Source of the DNA: Tragulus kanchil
Taxonomy: Eukaryota; Chordata; Mammalia; Artiodactyla; Tragulidae
Assembly: GCA_022376925.1 (NCBI GenBank)
Contig: JAIOJX010000002.1
Location: forward strand, 67,101,001 to 67,165,000
Direction: 5' to 3'
DNA: 64,000 bases
The translations under genes were made by a program, and so were the position numbers. Positions 11,427 through 22,576 of this stretch are shown one piece after another (within the stretch, counting starts at the first letter, position 1; each line of letters begins with the position of its first letter). The notes under the pieces were generated by a model. The model saw only the letters and a program-made list of their open reading frames with translations, was not told the origin of the DNA and made no database searches.

Positions 11427-11694
11427 TTGGGGGGGCACTTCTATTGGTCTTTCATTTATCTATTTTCATCCATCTTCATTCTCTGGCCCATTTGGGCCTC
11501 CCATCACAGTGGCCTCTGCCTTTGCAGAGCACTGGCTCTGGACACATGCGCTCCAGAGCTCCGGCCTGGTAGTTGGACACATGGGTCCAGCCGCTCCACA
11601 ACACATGGGATCTTCCCAGGCCAGGGATCAAACAGGCGACCTTTGTACTGCAAGACGGTGTGGTGTCCTTGCCCACTGGACCACCAGGGAAGCT
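11427..11694 (-). mobile_element. CHR-like tRNA-Glu SINE
   Basis: Reverse-oriented SINE of about 268 bp. On the minus strand it runs from the tRNA-like head (CTTCCCTGGTGGTCCAGTGG) through CCAACTACCAGGCCGGAGCT to the tail GATGGATGAAAATAGATAAA, then GACCAATAGAAGTG. TAATTTA occurs on both sides, but this TSD is weak. Frames of 94-99 codons across it are SINE translations, not genes. Confidence 0.85.
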
Positions 11695-11809
11695 CGGAAA
11701 CAGTAATTTAATAGATGGAGTCTATAGATCATTTGTTCATACATATTTATCAATAAATTACTGACCTATTTCATTACTAAGATACATTACTAAGTCACTG
11801 GAAAAGCAA

Positions 11810-12045
11810 GAGCTACTAAGATCCATTTGCTGTCCACAAGGAGCTGACAGTCTAGGTTGAAGGGCAGAAAAATAAACAGGTAATTTCAATACAGTGTGTT
11901 AAGTGATGTATCAAGCATAAGTACTGAATATGATTAGAGCACAAAGAGAAGACCTCTTGCAGATTATATGTAAGTCATGATAATGATAATAAGGAGGATA
12001 AGTATGTATCCAGAAAGAGATGAAAGCATCTAGGCAGAGGAGACA
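11810..12045 (+). mobile_element. Probable L2 fragment
   Basis: The block CCACAAGGAGCTGACAGTCT, then AAATAAACAGGTAATTTCAA, then TGTTAAGTGATGTATCAAGC, then GAGCACAAAGAGAAGACC matches the order of an internal/3' L2 segment. Diverged. It repeats at about 12897-13133. Confidence 0.5.
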
Positions 12046-12513
12046 GCTGTACAAAGATCTGACTTGTTCTAACCAGTGATGGACTTATCTTAGAAGGTCT
12101 GTCTCACATCTTATGCTAGTTATGGTAGATTATAAAAAAAAATCATCACAAATTCTCCACTTTTTCCATTCAAGTCTTTTTAACGTGATGTTACAGATTC
12201 TCCTATAAGGAGTTGGAATGTATTTCCCCACCTCTTGAATCTGGGTAGCCCAGGACTTGCTTAGCCCAAAGGGACGTAAAGTAAATGTGAAACGCTGATT
12301 TTGTTCGCCCCAATCAATTTGTGACATCACGCTCCAAAAATCATAATTTAACTTTTTATTTCAAGGAAAGCTTTTTCTGCAACTAATATTTAGTACTAGT
12401 AATTCCTTTCTTTCCTATTTAGTTTATTGATGAAAGTCTGGATTCCAGTGTAGAAAAAATAAAGGGCTAAAGATTAATTAAATATAATTATATTTGAAGG
12501 AAACTAATTTATT

Positions 12514-12781
12514 TTGGGGGGGCACTTCTATTGGTCTTTCATTTATCTATTTTCATCCATCTTCATTCTCTGGCCCATTTGGGCCTCCCATCACAGTGGC
12601 CTCTGCCTTTGCAGAGCACTGGCTCTGGACACATGCGCTCCAGAGCTCCGGCCTGGTAGTTGGACACATGGGTCCAGCCGCTCCACAACACATGGGATCT
12701 TCCCAGGCCAGGGATCAAACAGGCGACCTTTGTACTGCAAGACGGTGTGGTGTCCTTGCCCACTGGACCACCAGGGAAGCT
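12514..12781 (-). mobile_element. CHR-like SINE (duplicate copy)
   Basis: Same insertion as 11427-11694, repeated by duplication 4 at offset 1087. Not independent. Confidence 0.85.
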
Positions 12782-13199
12782 CGGAAACAGTAATTTAATA
12801 GATGGAGTCTATAGATCATTTGTTCATACATATTTATCAATAAATTACTGACCTATTTCATTACTAAGATACATTACTAAGTCACTGGAAAAGCAAGAGC
12901 TACTAAGATCCATTTGCTGTCCACAAGGAGCTGACAGTCTAGGTTGAAGGGCAGAAAAATAAACAGGTAATTTCAATACAGTGTGTTAAGTGATGTATCA
13001 AGCATAAGTACTGAATATGATTAGAGCACAAAGAGAAGACCTCTTGCAGATTATATGTAAGTCATGATAATGATAATAAGGAGGATAAGTATGTATCCAG
13101 AAAGAGATGAAAGCATCTAGGCAGAGGAGACAGCTGTACAAAGATCTGACTTGTTCTAACCAGTGATGGACTTATCTTAGAAGGTCTGTCTCACATCTT

Positions 13200-13547
13200 A
13201 TGCTAGTTATGGTAGATTATAAAAAAAAATCATCACAAATTCTCCACTTTTTCCATTCAAGTCTTTTTAACGTGATGTTACAGATTCTCCTATAAGGAGT
13301 TGGAATGTATTTCCCCACCTCTTGAATCTGGGTAGCCCATGTGACTTGCTTAGCCCAAAGGGACGTAAGTAAATGTGATACTAGCAGAGACCTGATAAGT
13401 GCTTTTTATGTTGGAGCCTGGCCTCTTATTGAGCTAGAGCCTGGAGCCATCATGTTTTATGAGCCTGAGCTATCCTGCTGGGGAAAGAGAACCCAGGCGT
13501 CCTGACTGACAGGCTGACAATTGCCAGAGATTGAAGGAAAGTCGTCT
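13200..13547 (+). repeat. Old LTR-like repeat, left part
   Basis: Contains the segments CTTGAATCTGGGTAGCCCAT, then GTGACTTGCTTAGCCCAAAG, and GAGCCTGAGCTATCCTGCTG, in the order of an old mammalian repeat whose end reappears at 17100-17290 (AACCTGCCAGCTGACCACAG, then AATTGTTGCTTTAAG). The two parts are separated by an MLT1-type LTR that itself holds a BovB. Family name uncertain. Bases 12120-12289 are an artefactual copy of its beginning. Confidence 0.55.
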
Positions 13548-13604
13548 GTGGGAAGCAAAAGAAGCCCCCTCCCAACAGAGATATGCACATCCTAATCCCC
13601 AGAA
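13548..13604 (+). mobile_element. MLT1-type LTR, left arm
   Basis: Short left arm ending CACATCCTAATCCCCAGAA. The family continues with an 'AACCT' segment, found not here but at 16674, beyond the BovB. The 10-bp sequence ATCCCCAGAA at 13595-13604 is repeated at 16664-16673. Confidence 0.65.
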
Positions 13605-13817
13605 TTCAAGGGGTTAGATCTGATAGACAGACTACCTGAAGAACTATGGACGGAGGTTCATAGTATTGTACAGGAGGCAGTGACTAAAACCATCCCCAAG
13701 AAAAAGAAATGCTAGAAGGCAAAATAGTTGTCTGAGGAGGCCTTACAAATAGCTGAGAAAAGTAGAGAACCAAAAGGCAAAGAAGAAAGGGATATATACC
13801 CAAATGAATGCAGAGTT

Positions 13818-15975
13818 CTAGGGAATAGAAAGTAGAGATAAGAAAGCCTTCTTAAATGAACAATGCAAAGAAATAGAGGAAAACAACAGAATGGGAAAGA
13901 CTGGAGATCTCTTCAAGAAAATTAGAGATATCAAGGAAACATTCATGAAAAGTTGGGCACAATAAGGGACAGAAACAATAAGGACCTAAGAGAAACAAAA
14001 TAGATTAAGAAGAAGTATCAAGAATACACAGAAAAACTGTACAAAAAAGGTCTTAGTGACCCAAATAACCATGATGATGTGGTCACCTAGAGCCAGACAT
14101 CCTAGAGTGTGAAGTCAGGTGGAACTTAGGAAGCATTACCATGAACAAAGTTAGTGGAGATGAAGGAATTCCAGTTGAGATATTTCAAGTTTTAAAAGAT
14201 GATGCTGTTAAAGTGGTACACTCAATATGCCAACAAATTTGGAAAACTCAGCAGTGGCCACAGGACTGGAAAATGTCAGTTTTTATTCCAGTCCCAAAGA
14301 AGGGCAATGCCAAAGAATGTTCAAACTACTGCACAAATGTGCTCATTTAATATACTGGCAAGATAATGTTCAAAATACTTCAGTCTAGGCTTTGACAGTA
14401 TGTGAACTGGGAACTTCCAGGTATACAATCTGGATTTAGAAAAGGCGGAGGAACCAGAGATCACTTTGCCAACATCCGCTGGATCATAGAAAAAGCAAGG
14501 AAATCCATAAAGACATCTACTACTTCTACTTCAATGACTATGCTAAATCTTTTGACTGTGTGAATAATGACAAACTGGAAAATTCTTAAACAGATGGGAA
14601 TACCAGACCACCTTACCTACCTCCTGAGAAACCTGTATGTGGGTCAAGAAGCAACAGTTTGAACTAGGCATGGAAGGGATTGGTTCCAGACTGGGAAAGG
14701 AGTGTGCCAAGGCTGTATATTGTCAGCCTGGTTATTTAACTTATATGCAGAGTACATCATGCAAAGTGCTGGTCTGCATGAAGTGCAAGCTAGAATCAAG
14801 ATTTCTAGGAGAAATATCAATAACCTCAGATATGCAGATGACATCACCCTTATGGCAGAAAGTAAAGGCCAACTAAAGAATCTCTTGATGAGGGTGCTAG
14901 GGAATAGAAAGTAGAGATAAGAAAGCCTTCTTAAATGAACAATGCAAAGAAATAGAGGAAAACAACAGAATGGGAAAGACTGGAGATCTCTTCAAGAAAA
15001 TTAGAGATATCAAGGAAACATTCATGAAAAGTTGGGCACAATAAGGGACAGAAACAATAAGGACCTAAGAGAAACAAAATAGATTAAGAAGAAGTATCAA
15101 GAATACACAGAAAAACTGTACAAAAAAGGTCTTAGTGACCCAAATAACCATGATGATGTGGTCACCTAGAGCCAGACATCCTAGAGTGTGAAGTCAGGTG
15201 GAACTTAGGAAGCATTACCATGAACAAAGTTAGTGGAGATGAAGGAATTCCAGTTGAGATATTTCAAGTTTTAAAAGATGATGCTGTTAAAGTGGTACAC
15301 TCAATATGCCAACAAATTTGGAAAACTCAGCAGTGGCCACAGGACTGGAAAATGTCAGTTTTTATTCCAGTCCCAAAGAAGGGCAATGCCAAAGAATGTT
15401 CAAACTACTGCACAAATGTGCTCATTTAATATACTGGCAAGATAATGTTCAAAATACTTCAGTCTAGGCTTTGACAGTATGTGAACTGGGAACTTCCAGG
15501 TATACAATCTGGATTTAGAAAAGGCGGAGGAACCAGAGATCACTTTGCCAACATCCGCTGGATCATAGAAAAAGCAAGGAAATCCATAAAGACATCTACT
15601 ACTTCTACTTCAATGACTATGCTAAATCTTTTGACTGTGTGAATAATGACAAACTGGAAAATTCTTAAACAGATGGGAATACCAGACCACCTTACCTACC
15701 TCCTGAGAAACCTGTATGTGGGTCAAGAAGCAACAGTTTGAACTAGGCATGGAAGGGATTGGTTCCAGACTGGGAAAGGAGTGTGCCAAGGCTGTATATT
15801 GTCAGCCTGGTTATTTAACTTATATGCAGAGTACATCATGCAAAGTGCTGGTCTGCATGAAGTGCAAGCTAGAATCAAGATTTCTAGGAGAAATATCAAT
15901 AACCTCAGATATGCAGATGACATCACCCTTATGGCAGAAAGTAAAGGCCAACTAAAGAATCTCTTGATGAGGGTG
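13818..15975. repeat. Artefactual direct duplication 5 (period 1079, perfect)
   Basis: 13818-14896 and 14897-15975 abut with no spacer, and I see no difference between them. The junction falls inside the BovB RT, joining GATGAGGGTG to CTAGGGAATAG. It is the cleanest example of the series. Confidence 0.95.
14141..14914 (+). pseudogene. BovB reverse transcriptase remnant, copy 1
   Basis: Frames broken by stops and frameshifts. At 14141-14347 the RT amino end is readable: NKVSGDEGIPVEIFQVLKDD, then ICQQIWKTQQWPQDWKMSVF. At 14702-14914 a second frame has CQGCILSAWLFNLYAEYIMQ and the catalytic YADD (codons 14831-14842). The conserved segment between them is also there but in other frames. The frame stops at 14912 only because the artefactual junction at 14896/14897 cuts it. 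Confidence 0.9.
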
Positions 15976-16650
15976 AAAGAGGAGAGTGAAAAAGCTGACT
16001 TGAAACTCAACATTCAAAAAGCTAAGATCATGGCATGCAATCATGTCACTTCATAGCAAACAGTAACAGACTTAGCAGTAACAGCCCAGATTTGCTTGGG
16101 CTCCAAAATCACTGCAGACAGTGACTGTAGCCGTGAAATTAAAAAACACTTCCTCCTTGTAAAGAAAACTATGGCAAATGTAGACAGCCTATTAAAGAGC
16201 AGAGGCATCACTTTTCTGACAAAGTTCCTTACAAAGCTATGGCTTTTCCAGTAGTCATGCATGGATGTGAGAATTGGTCCATAAAGAAAGCTGAGCACTG
16301 AAGAATTGATGCTTTCAAATTGTGGTGTTGGAGAAGACTCTTGAGAGTCCCTTGGACAGCCAGGAGATTAAACCATTCAATCCTAAAGGAAATCAACTGT
16401 GAATATTCACTAGAAAGACTGTCATTGAAGCTGCAGCCACCCGTTCTGAAGAGCCAACTCATTGGAAAATACCCTGATGTTGGTAAAGATTGAGGGCAGG
16501 AGGAGAGGGGGACTACTGAGGGTGAGATGGCTGAATGGCATCACCAACTCAATAAGCATTGAGTTTGAACAAACTACAAAAGACAGTGTAGCCTGGCGTG
16601 CTGCCGCCCATGTGGGTTCAAAGAGATGAACAGACTAAGTGACTGAACAA
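15220..16650 (+). pseudogene. BovB reverse transcriptase remnant, copy 2 and 3' part
   Basis: Repeats copy 1 at offset 1079 (YADD at 15910-15921) and continues past it. The frame at 15781-16053 runs through NLLMRVKEESEKADLKLNIQ. The thumb and carboxy-terminal region follows with stops, ending in the 3' UTR. This half has the true continuation of the element. Confidence 0.9.
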
Positions 16651-16663
16651 TGAACAAAGACAC

Positions 16664-17099
16664 ATCCCCAGAACCTATGCATATATTAGCTTACAAGGCA
16701 AAAAAGACTTTGAAGTTGTCATTAAATTAAATATTTTGAAGCAAGGAGATTATCCTGAATTGTCTGGTTGTGTTCACTGTAATCACAAGGGTCCTTATGG
16801 GATAGAAACAGGAAGGTGAGAGCTAGAGAGGTGACATGAGAATGGAAGCAAGGGTGGAAGTCAGAGAGACTGACTGCTTTCCTGCTGACCATGTGACAAG
16901 GAATGCAGGGAACCTCTAGAATCTAGAAAAGGTAGGAAACAAATTCTCCTCTAACACCTTCAGAAGGAACACAGTGCTGCGAATACCTGGATTTTAGTCC
17001 AGTCAAAACTTCTGACCTTCAGAGCTACAAGATAGTAAATTTGTGCTATTTTAATATATTAAGTTTGTACAATACTTAGAGAAGCCAAAGAAACTAACA
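16664..17099 (+). mobile_element. MLT1-type LTR, right arm
   Basis: Resumes the LTR interrupted at 13604: GAACCTATGCATATATTAGC, then GGAGATTATCCTGAATTGTC, AATCACAAGGGTCCTTATGG, CAAGGAATGCAGGGAACCTC, TTCTCCTCTAACACCTTCAG, and the end AAGATAGTAAATTTGTGC. Its last 220 bp are repeated at 18002-18220 by duplication 6. Confidence 0.7.
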
Positions 17100-17290
17100 C
17101 ATTTTGCTGGATTGTCTCGCAGCCATCCAACCTGCCAGCTGACCACAGTTGCATGGCAGAACTCAGCAGAGCTCATTCAAGCTGATACTGACCAAAAGAT
17201 CAACCAAGACTACCCACAGGATTATGAAAGATAAATAAACAATTGTTGCTTTAAGAAAATAAGTTTTGGAGTGATATCTTACACAGGAAA
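17100..17290 (+). repeat. Old LTR-like repeat, right part
   Basis: Continuation of the element broken at 13547. Its end GATAAATAAACAATTGTTGC, then TTTAAGAAAATAAGTTTTGG is typical of the family. A duplicate copy lies at 18222-18412. Confidence 0.5.
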
Positions 17291-17374
17291 AGCTAAGTGA
17301 TACCTGATCCATATAGTCAAAATGAAAAAACTAAAGCAAAATGTATTTTTGTATTGTTACTTCAAAAGTTATTT

Positions 17375-17437
17375 CTTACTGTATACCTGAAACTAATACA
17401 ATATTGTACATCAACTGCAGTTCAATAATTTTTTTTA
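17375..17437 (+). mobile_element. L1 3' terminal fragment
   Basis: TATACCTGAAACTAATACAA, then TATTGTACATCAACTGCAGT, then TCAATAA is the usual end of artiodactyl/old L1 3' UTRs. It repeats at 18497-18559. Confidence 0.6.
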
Positions 17438-17534
17438 AGTTATTTCTCTAAAACTCTCTTATGGACTTTCATGTGGGTTCTTTACATTGTTTGAATTTTT
17501 TTTTTTAATAAAAAATGTTTTGTTTTTTACTTTT

Positions 17535-17794
17535 GGCCTCTTTTATTGATTATTTATTTATTTATTTTCATCCATCTTTATTCATTGGCCTGTGTGGGCC
17601 TCCCATTGCAGTGGCCTCTTCCATTGCAGAGAACTGGCTCCGGGCACACGTACTCCAGAGCACTGGCTCAGTAATTGGACACACTGGTCCAGCTGCTTCA
17701 CAGCACGTGGGTTCTTCCCAGGTCAAGGATTGAACCAGTGCCCCTTGCACTGCAAAGCAGACTCTTAATCCACTGAACCAACAGGGAAGCCCTG
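17535..17794 (-). mobile_element. CHR-like tRNA-Glu SINE
   Basis: Reverse SINE of about 260 bp. The head complement is CACTGAACCAACAGGGAAGC. The tail on the minus strand is GATGGATGAAAATAAATAAA, followed by a 4-bp AATA expansion and AATAAAAGAGGCC. More diverged than the 29032 and 63442 copies, hence older. It is repeated at 18655-18914, and its head alone again at 19996-20035. Confidence 0.85.
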
Positions 17795-17854
17795 TCTGAA
17801 ATTTTAAATAAGAATTTCATCTACTCTTTGATCCAATAAAAAGAGCCAATTTCT

Positions 17855-17980
17855 CTTGACCAGTGTGTTTTCTTGACAAAACTCTGTTAACCTTTGCCCT
17901 GCTTCATTTTGTACTCAATGACAAGCTTGCGGATATTCAGGATATCTTTTAACTTCCTTCTTTTAAATTCCAATCCCTTA
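17855..17980 (-). mobile_element. BovB endonuclease fragment (third, partial copy)
   Basis: First 120 bp of the BovB fragment with two single-base deletions, cut off by the junction of duplication 6. Confidence 0.75.
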
Positions 17981-18654
17981 AGCATTGGTGTAGGTATAGG
18001 ATCCTGCTGACCATGTGACAAGGAATGCAGGGAACCTCTAGAATCTAGAAAGGTAGGAAACAAATTCTCCTCTAACACCTTCAGAAGGAACACAGTGCTG
18101 CGAATACCTGGATTTTAGTCCAGTCAAAACTTCTGACCTTCAGAGCTACAAGATAGTAAATTTGTGCTATTTTAATATATTAAGTTTGTACAATACTTAG
18201 AGAAGCCAAAGAAACTAACACATTTTGCTTGATTGTCTGCAGCCATCCAACCTGCCAGCTGACCACAGTTGCATGGCAGAACTCAGCAGAGCTCATTCAA
18301 GCTGATACTGACCAAAAGATCAACCAAGACTACCCACAGGATTATGAAAGATAAATAAACAATTGTTGCTTTAAGAAAATAAGTTTTGGAGTGATATCTT
18401 ACACAGGAAAAGCTAAGTGATACCTGATCCATATAGTCAAAATGAAAAAACTAAAGCAAAATGTATTTTTGTATTGTTACTTCAAAAGTTATTTCTTACT
18501 GTATACCTGAAACTAATACAATATTGTACATCAACTGCAGTTCAATAATTTTTTTTAAGTTATTTCTCTAAAACTCTCTTATGGACTTTCATGTGGGTTC
18601 TTTACATTGTTTGAATTTTTTTTTTTAATAAAAAATGTTTTGTTTTTTACTTTT

Positions 18655-18914
18655 GGCCTCTTTTATTGATTATTTATTTATTTATTTTCATCCATCTTTA
18701 TTCATTGGCCTGTGTGGGCCTCCCATTGCAGTGGCCTCTTCCATTGCAGAGAACTGGCTCCGGGCACACGTACTCCAGAGCACTGGCTCAGTAATTGGAC
18801 ACACTGGTCCAGCTGCTTCACAGCACGTGGGTTCTTCCCAGGTCAAGGATTGAACCAGTGCCCCTTGCACTGCAAAGCAGACTCTTAATCCACTGAACCA
18901 ACAGGGAAGCCCTG
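18655..18914 (-). mobile_element. CHR-like SINE (duplicate copy)
   Basis: Same insertion as 17535-17794, at offset 1120. Not independent. Confidence 0.85.
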
Positions 18915-18974
18915 TCTGAAATTTTAAATAAGAATTTCATCTACTCTTTGATCCAATAAAAAGAGCCAATTTCT

Positions 18975-19975
18975 CTTGACCAGTGTGTTTTCTTGACAAA
19001 ACTCTGTTAACCTTTGCCCTGCTTCATTTTGTACTCCAATGACAAGCTTGCCGGATATTCAGGATATCTTTTAACTTCCTTCTTTTAAATTCCAATCCCT
19101 TATTGATGAAAAGGACATTTTTTGGTGTTAGTTTTAGAAGGCCTTGCAGGTCTTCATAGAACCATTTAATTTCAGCTTCTTTGGCATTAGTGGTTGGGGC
19201 ATAGACTTGGATTACTTTGATGTTGAATGGTTTGCCTTGGAAACAAAATGAGATCATTCTGTCCGTTTTTAGATTAGACCCAAGTACTGCATTTCAGACT
19301 CTTATGTTGACTATAAGGGCTATTACATTTCTTCAAAGGGGTTCTTACCACAGTAGAAGATATGATGGTCATCTGAATTAAATTCACCCATTCTTGCCCA
19401 TTTTAGTTCACTGATTCCTAAGATGTCAGTGTTCACTTTTCCCATCTTCTGCTTGACCACATAAAATTTACCTTTATTCATGGACTTAGCATTCCAGGTT
19501 CCTGTGTAATATTGTTCCTTATAGCATCAAGCTTTACTTTCACTACCAAACACATCCACAACTGAATGACTTTTCCACTTTGGCCTAGCTGCTCATTCTT
19601 TCTGTAACTATTAGTAGTTGTCCCCTAGTCTTCTCCCGTAGTATATTGGATACCTTCTGACCTGGGAGGCTCATCTTCCACTGTCACATCTTTTCATACT
19701 ATTCATTGGGTTCTCCTGGCAAGAATACTAGAGTGGACTGTTTCTTCTCCAGTGGAGTGTTTTGTCAGCGGACTGTAATCTATTCATCTTGGGTAGCCTC
19801 ACACAGTATGGCTCATAGCTTCATGGAATTGCTCAAACTCTTTTGCCATGACAAGGTTGTGATCCAGAAAGGAGATACTGACATATATCAGCAAGTAAAT
19901 GTCATGCACCTTCCCACTTCTAGACTCTGCACACACTGCTACCCGAAATGCTCTCTTTCCTCTTGGTTATCCTTC
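18975..19975 (-). mobile_element. BovB 5' half: 5' region and endonuclease, 3' part missing
   Basis: Minus strand. The frame at 19024-19257 has VIQVYAPTTNAKEAEIKWFY followed by EDLQGLLKLTPKNVLFI, the APE-type endonuclease of BovB. Toward higher coordinates lies the upstream, 5' region of the element, up to about 19885. The RT, carboxy terminus and 3' UTR are absent beyond about 18975, the reverse of the usual 5' truncation. The element is artefactually repeated at 20095-21005 and in part at 17855-17980. Confidence 0.8.
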
Positions 19976-19995
19976 CACTCAGTGCCTTGCATGCA

Positions 19996-20035
19996 AGCAG
20001 ACTCTTAATCCACTGAACCAACAGGGAAGCCCTGT
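19996..20035 (-). mobile_element. CHR-like SINE head (third, partial copy)
   Basis: Only the SINE head is present because the piece starting at 19996 begins inside the SINE. It marks the junction of duplication 7. Confidence 0.85.
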
Positions 20036-20094
20036 CTGAAATTTTAAATAAGAATTTCATCTACTCTTTGATCCAATAAAAAGAGCCAATTTCT

Positions 20095-21005
20095 CTTGAC
20101 CAGTGTGTTTTCTTGACAAAACTCTGTTAACCTTTGCCCTGCTTCATTTTGTACTCCAATGACAAGCTTGCCGGATATTCAGGATATCTTTTAACTTCCT
20201 TCTTTTAAATTCCAATCCCTTATTGATGAAAAGGACATTTTTTGGTGTTAGTTTTAGAAGGCCTTGCAGGTCTTCATAGAACCATTTAATTTCAGCTTCT
20301 TTGGCATTAGTGGTTGGGGCATAGACTTGGATTACTTTGATGTTGAATGGTTTGCCTTGGAAACAAAATGAGATCATTCTGTCCGTTTTTAGATTAGACC
20401 CAAGTACTGCATTTCAGACTCTTATGTTGACTATAAGGGCTATTACATTTCTTCAAAGGGGTTCTTACCACAGTAGAAGATATGATGGTCATCTGAATTA
20501 AATTCACCCATTCTTGCCCATTTTAGTTCACTGATTCCTAAGATGTCAGTGTTCACTTTTCCCATCTTCTGCTTGACCACATAAAATTTACCTTTATTCA
20601 TGGACTTAGCATTCCAGGTTCCTGTGTAATATTGTTCCTTATAGCATCAAGCTTTACTTTCACTACCAAACACATCCACAACTGAATGACTTTTCCACTT
20701 TGGCCTAGCTGCTCATTCTTTCTGTAACTATTAGTAGTTGTCCCCTACTCTTCTCCAGTAGTATATTGGATACCTTCTGACCTGGGAGGCTCATCTTCCA
20801 CTGTCACATCTTTTCATACTATTCATTGGGTTCTCCTGGCAAGAATACTAGAGTGGACTGTTTCTTCTCCAGTGGAGTGTTTTGTCAGCGGACTGTAATC
20901 TATTCATCTTGGGTAGCCTCACACAGTATGGCTCATAGCTTCATGGAATTGCTCAAACTCTTTTGCCATGACAAGGTTGTGATCCAGAAAGGAGATACTG
21001 ACATA
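20095..21005 (-). mobile_element. BovB 5' half (duplicate copy)
   Basis: Repeats 18975-19975 at offset 1120, including the endonuclease frame 20144-20377. This copy continues into the true right flank. Confidence 0.8.
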
Positions 21006-21091
21006 TATCAGCAAGTAAATGTCATGCACCTTCCCACTTCTAGACTCTGCACACACTGCTATCCCTCATGAAATGCTCTCTTTCCTCTTGG

Positions 21092-22321
21092 ACTCAACCT
21101 TCCCATATCCTTCTCATCTCAGTTTAGGTACCATCTTCTTCCCTGATACCTAGATTACTTTAATTCTCTTTGTTATCTGTTTTTCTTTAACTTCTCTTCT
21201 TTCCTTTCTTATCCTTCTCCTTTGAAGTTCCTTGACTTTCTCAGTAGTATAAGCCTCTGGTGGCTCTTTGGTTCATAGGCTTCCTTTCTCTGTCCCCAGG
21301 ACACATGAATGTTCTCTCAGAACCATATCTCTATTTCTAAACTCAATTACCCCTCCATTCTGCCCTCGATCCAGGGGTGAGCATTTAGATTAGGCTAACT
21401 ATTCAGTTTCTTTCTGCTATTAATTTTTAACGTTGACCGAGGAGATGTAGAGCCTCAGGGAAATTGGAACTGAGCCATGTCAATGGCAGTTCTCTAAAGC
21501 AAAGACTCATGAATTCTGCCTCCTAGTTTCCAGCCCACCCTGGTTTCTACCCCCACCTCACCCCCACCCCAAGATCAGTTATTCACCTCTTCTTTGTATT
21601 TCTAATTTCCTTTGGCCCCCTTCAAATACAGTCCTCTTTTGACTTAAGCCAGACAGAGCTGGTTTCTGTTACCGTTAGACTGTGAGCTTCGTGATGTAAT
21701 TTGAGAATTTCTTCTCATTACCCAGCTGTTATAAATCTGTTAGATATCCCAATATTTTAGAAGCATGATAGGAAAGATATGCACTCATTACTGGATTTAT
21801 CTTCTGAATTTTTGGAGTTTTGAAGACTAAAATAAAGCTCTTATATTGATTGTTATCTCACTGAAACATGTCAATGAAAGCCTAGAGGTGCTTAAAGAGA
21901 GCCTCAGTCTTGGTCTGATGACTAAGACTATTGCTTGTCTTGCTCTCTACACAGCTTAGACTAAGTCATCTCTCTGGAATGTCATGAGAAGACATTCTAT
22001 CCTTTGTTAAGGGACTTGACTGACCACAATTGTATTATTATGCCTATGTCTGTTGAAAAATTCCAAGGAAATTTAGAGAGAATCACATGGGATTTGGGCT
22101 TGAATCAAATGAAACCAATTTGAAATGAAAAAGCAAAGATAATTTGACCAGTAAAAGAAATTTCACAACTATTAAAAGTGCCAATTTTCCTTCCTTAAAT
22201 GTCCTATAAATTGTATATACAGTGGTGTACATTTTAGAATGTGATTAAGGATCTGGCACTGTAAAACATAACTTCTGTAACATGATATCTAGTTCCTTTG
22301 AGACCCAGTATTACATCAAGT

Positions 22322-22324
<3 letters not shown>
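21092..22324. other. Unique sequence, nothing recognised
   Basis: Single-copy. A pyrimidine-rich 21120-21330 segment could be old L2, but I cannot align it. A C-rich patch lies at 21550-21575. No exon or promoter is supported. Confidence 0.5.
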
Positions 22325-22369
<45 letters not shown>

Positions 22370-22371
22370 AT
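22325..22371. repeat. (TA)n(TG)n compound microsatellite
   Basis: About 14 TA units followed directly by about 9 TG units. The 110- and 68-codon frames across it are low-complexity artefacts. Confidence 0.97.
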
Positions 22372-22576
22372 TGTCCATCACCACTATTATATATGCCACT
22401 TTCTCAGTTTGGTTTCTATGGTCAGCATCTCTACATCACCATCACCAGAATCATTAATTTTCCATCTCCCTTTCCTTCCTTCACATCCACCCATCATTCC
22501 CTAACCCCAAATGGATTCAACACATATCTTCCATGCATTTTACCACATAGGCTACTGAACATTGTGGAAGTAGTAG

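Larger units (their letters stand above)
11223..13379. repeat. Artefactual direct duplication 4 (period about 1088)
   Basis: Copies at 11223-12289 and 12311-13379, separated by 21 bp of unmatched sequence beginning AACGCTGATTTTG. The copy 1 end is error-rich: GCCCAGGACTTGC and ACGTAAAGTAAA against GCCCATGTGACTTGC and ACGTAAGTAAA. The unit contains a complete SINE and flanking unique sequence. Confidence 0.93.
13605..16663 (+). mobile_element. BovB LINE, 5' truncated, inserted in MLT1
   Basis: Plus-strand BovB running from just upstream of the RT domain to the 3' terminus (GACTAAGTGACTGAACAATG near 16638-16652). A 10-bp TSD, ATCCCCAGAA, flanks it. Duplication 5 inflates it: collapsing 13818-14896 with 14897-15975 gives a true length near 2.0 kb. 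The reading frame is broken many times, so it cannot move itself. BovB is a non-LTR element with APE-type endonuclease and RT; only the RT side is present. Confidence 0.93.
16880..19102. repeat. Artefactual direct duplication 6 (period 1122)
   Basis: Copies at 16880-17980 and 18002-19102, with a 21-bp unmatched spacer (17981-18001). The copy 1 end has two missing bases (GTACTCAATG, CTTGCGGA against GTACTCCAATG, CTTGCCGGA). It overlaps duplication 7, so 18876-19102 exists three times in the window. Confidence 0.93.
18876..21091. repeat. Artefactual direct duplication 7 (period about 1120)
   Basis: Copies at 18876-19975 and 19996-21091 with a roughly 20-bp unmatched spacer. The copy 1 end is damaged (CTGCTACCCGAAATGC against CTGCTATCCCTCATGAAATGC). 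Three substitutions near 19630 (CCTAGTCTTCTCCCG against CCTACTCTTCTCCAG) may be allelic or sequencing error. Confidence 0.93.

Noticed and set aside
17515..20035. CRISPR-like or direct-repeat array
   Set aside because: Eukaryotic DNA; the repeats are copies of a SINE and BovB from overlapping assembly pieces.
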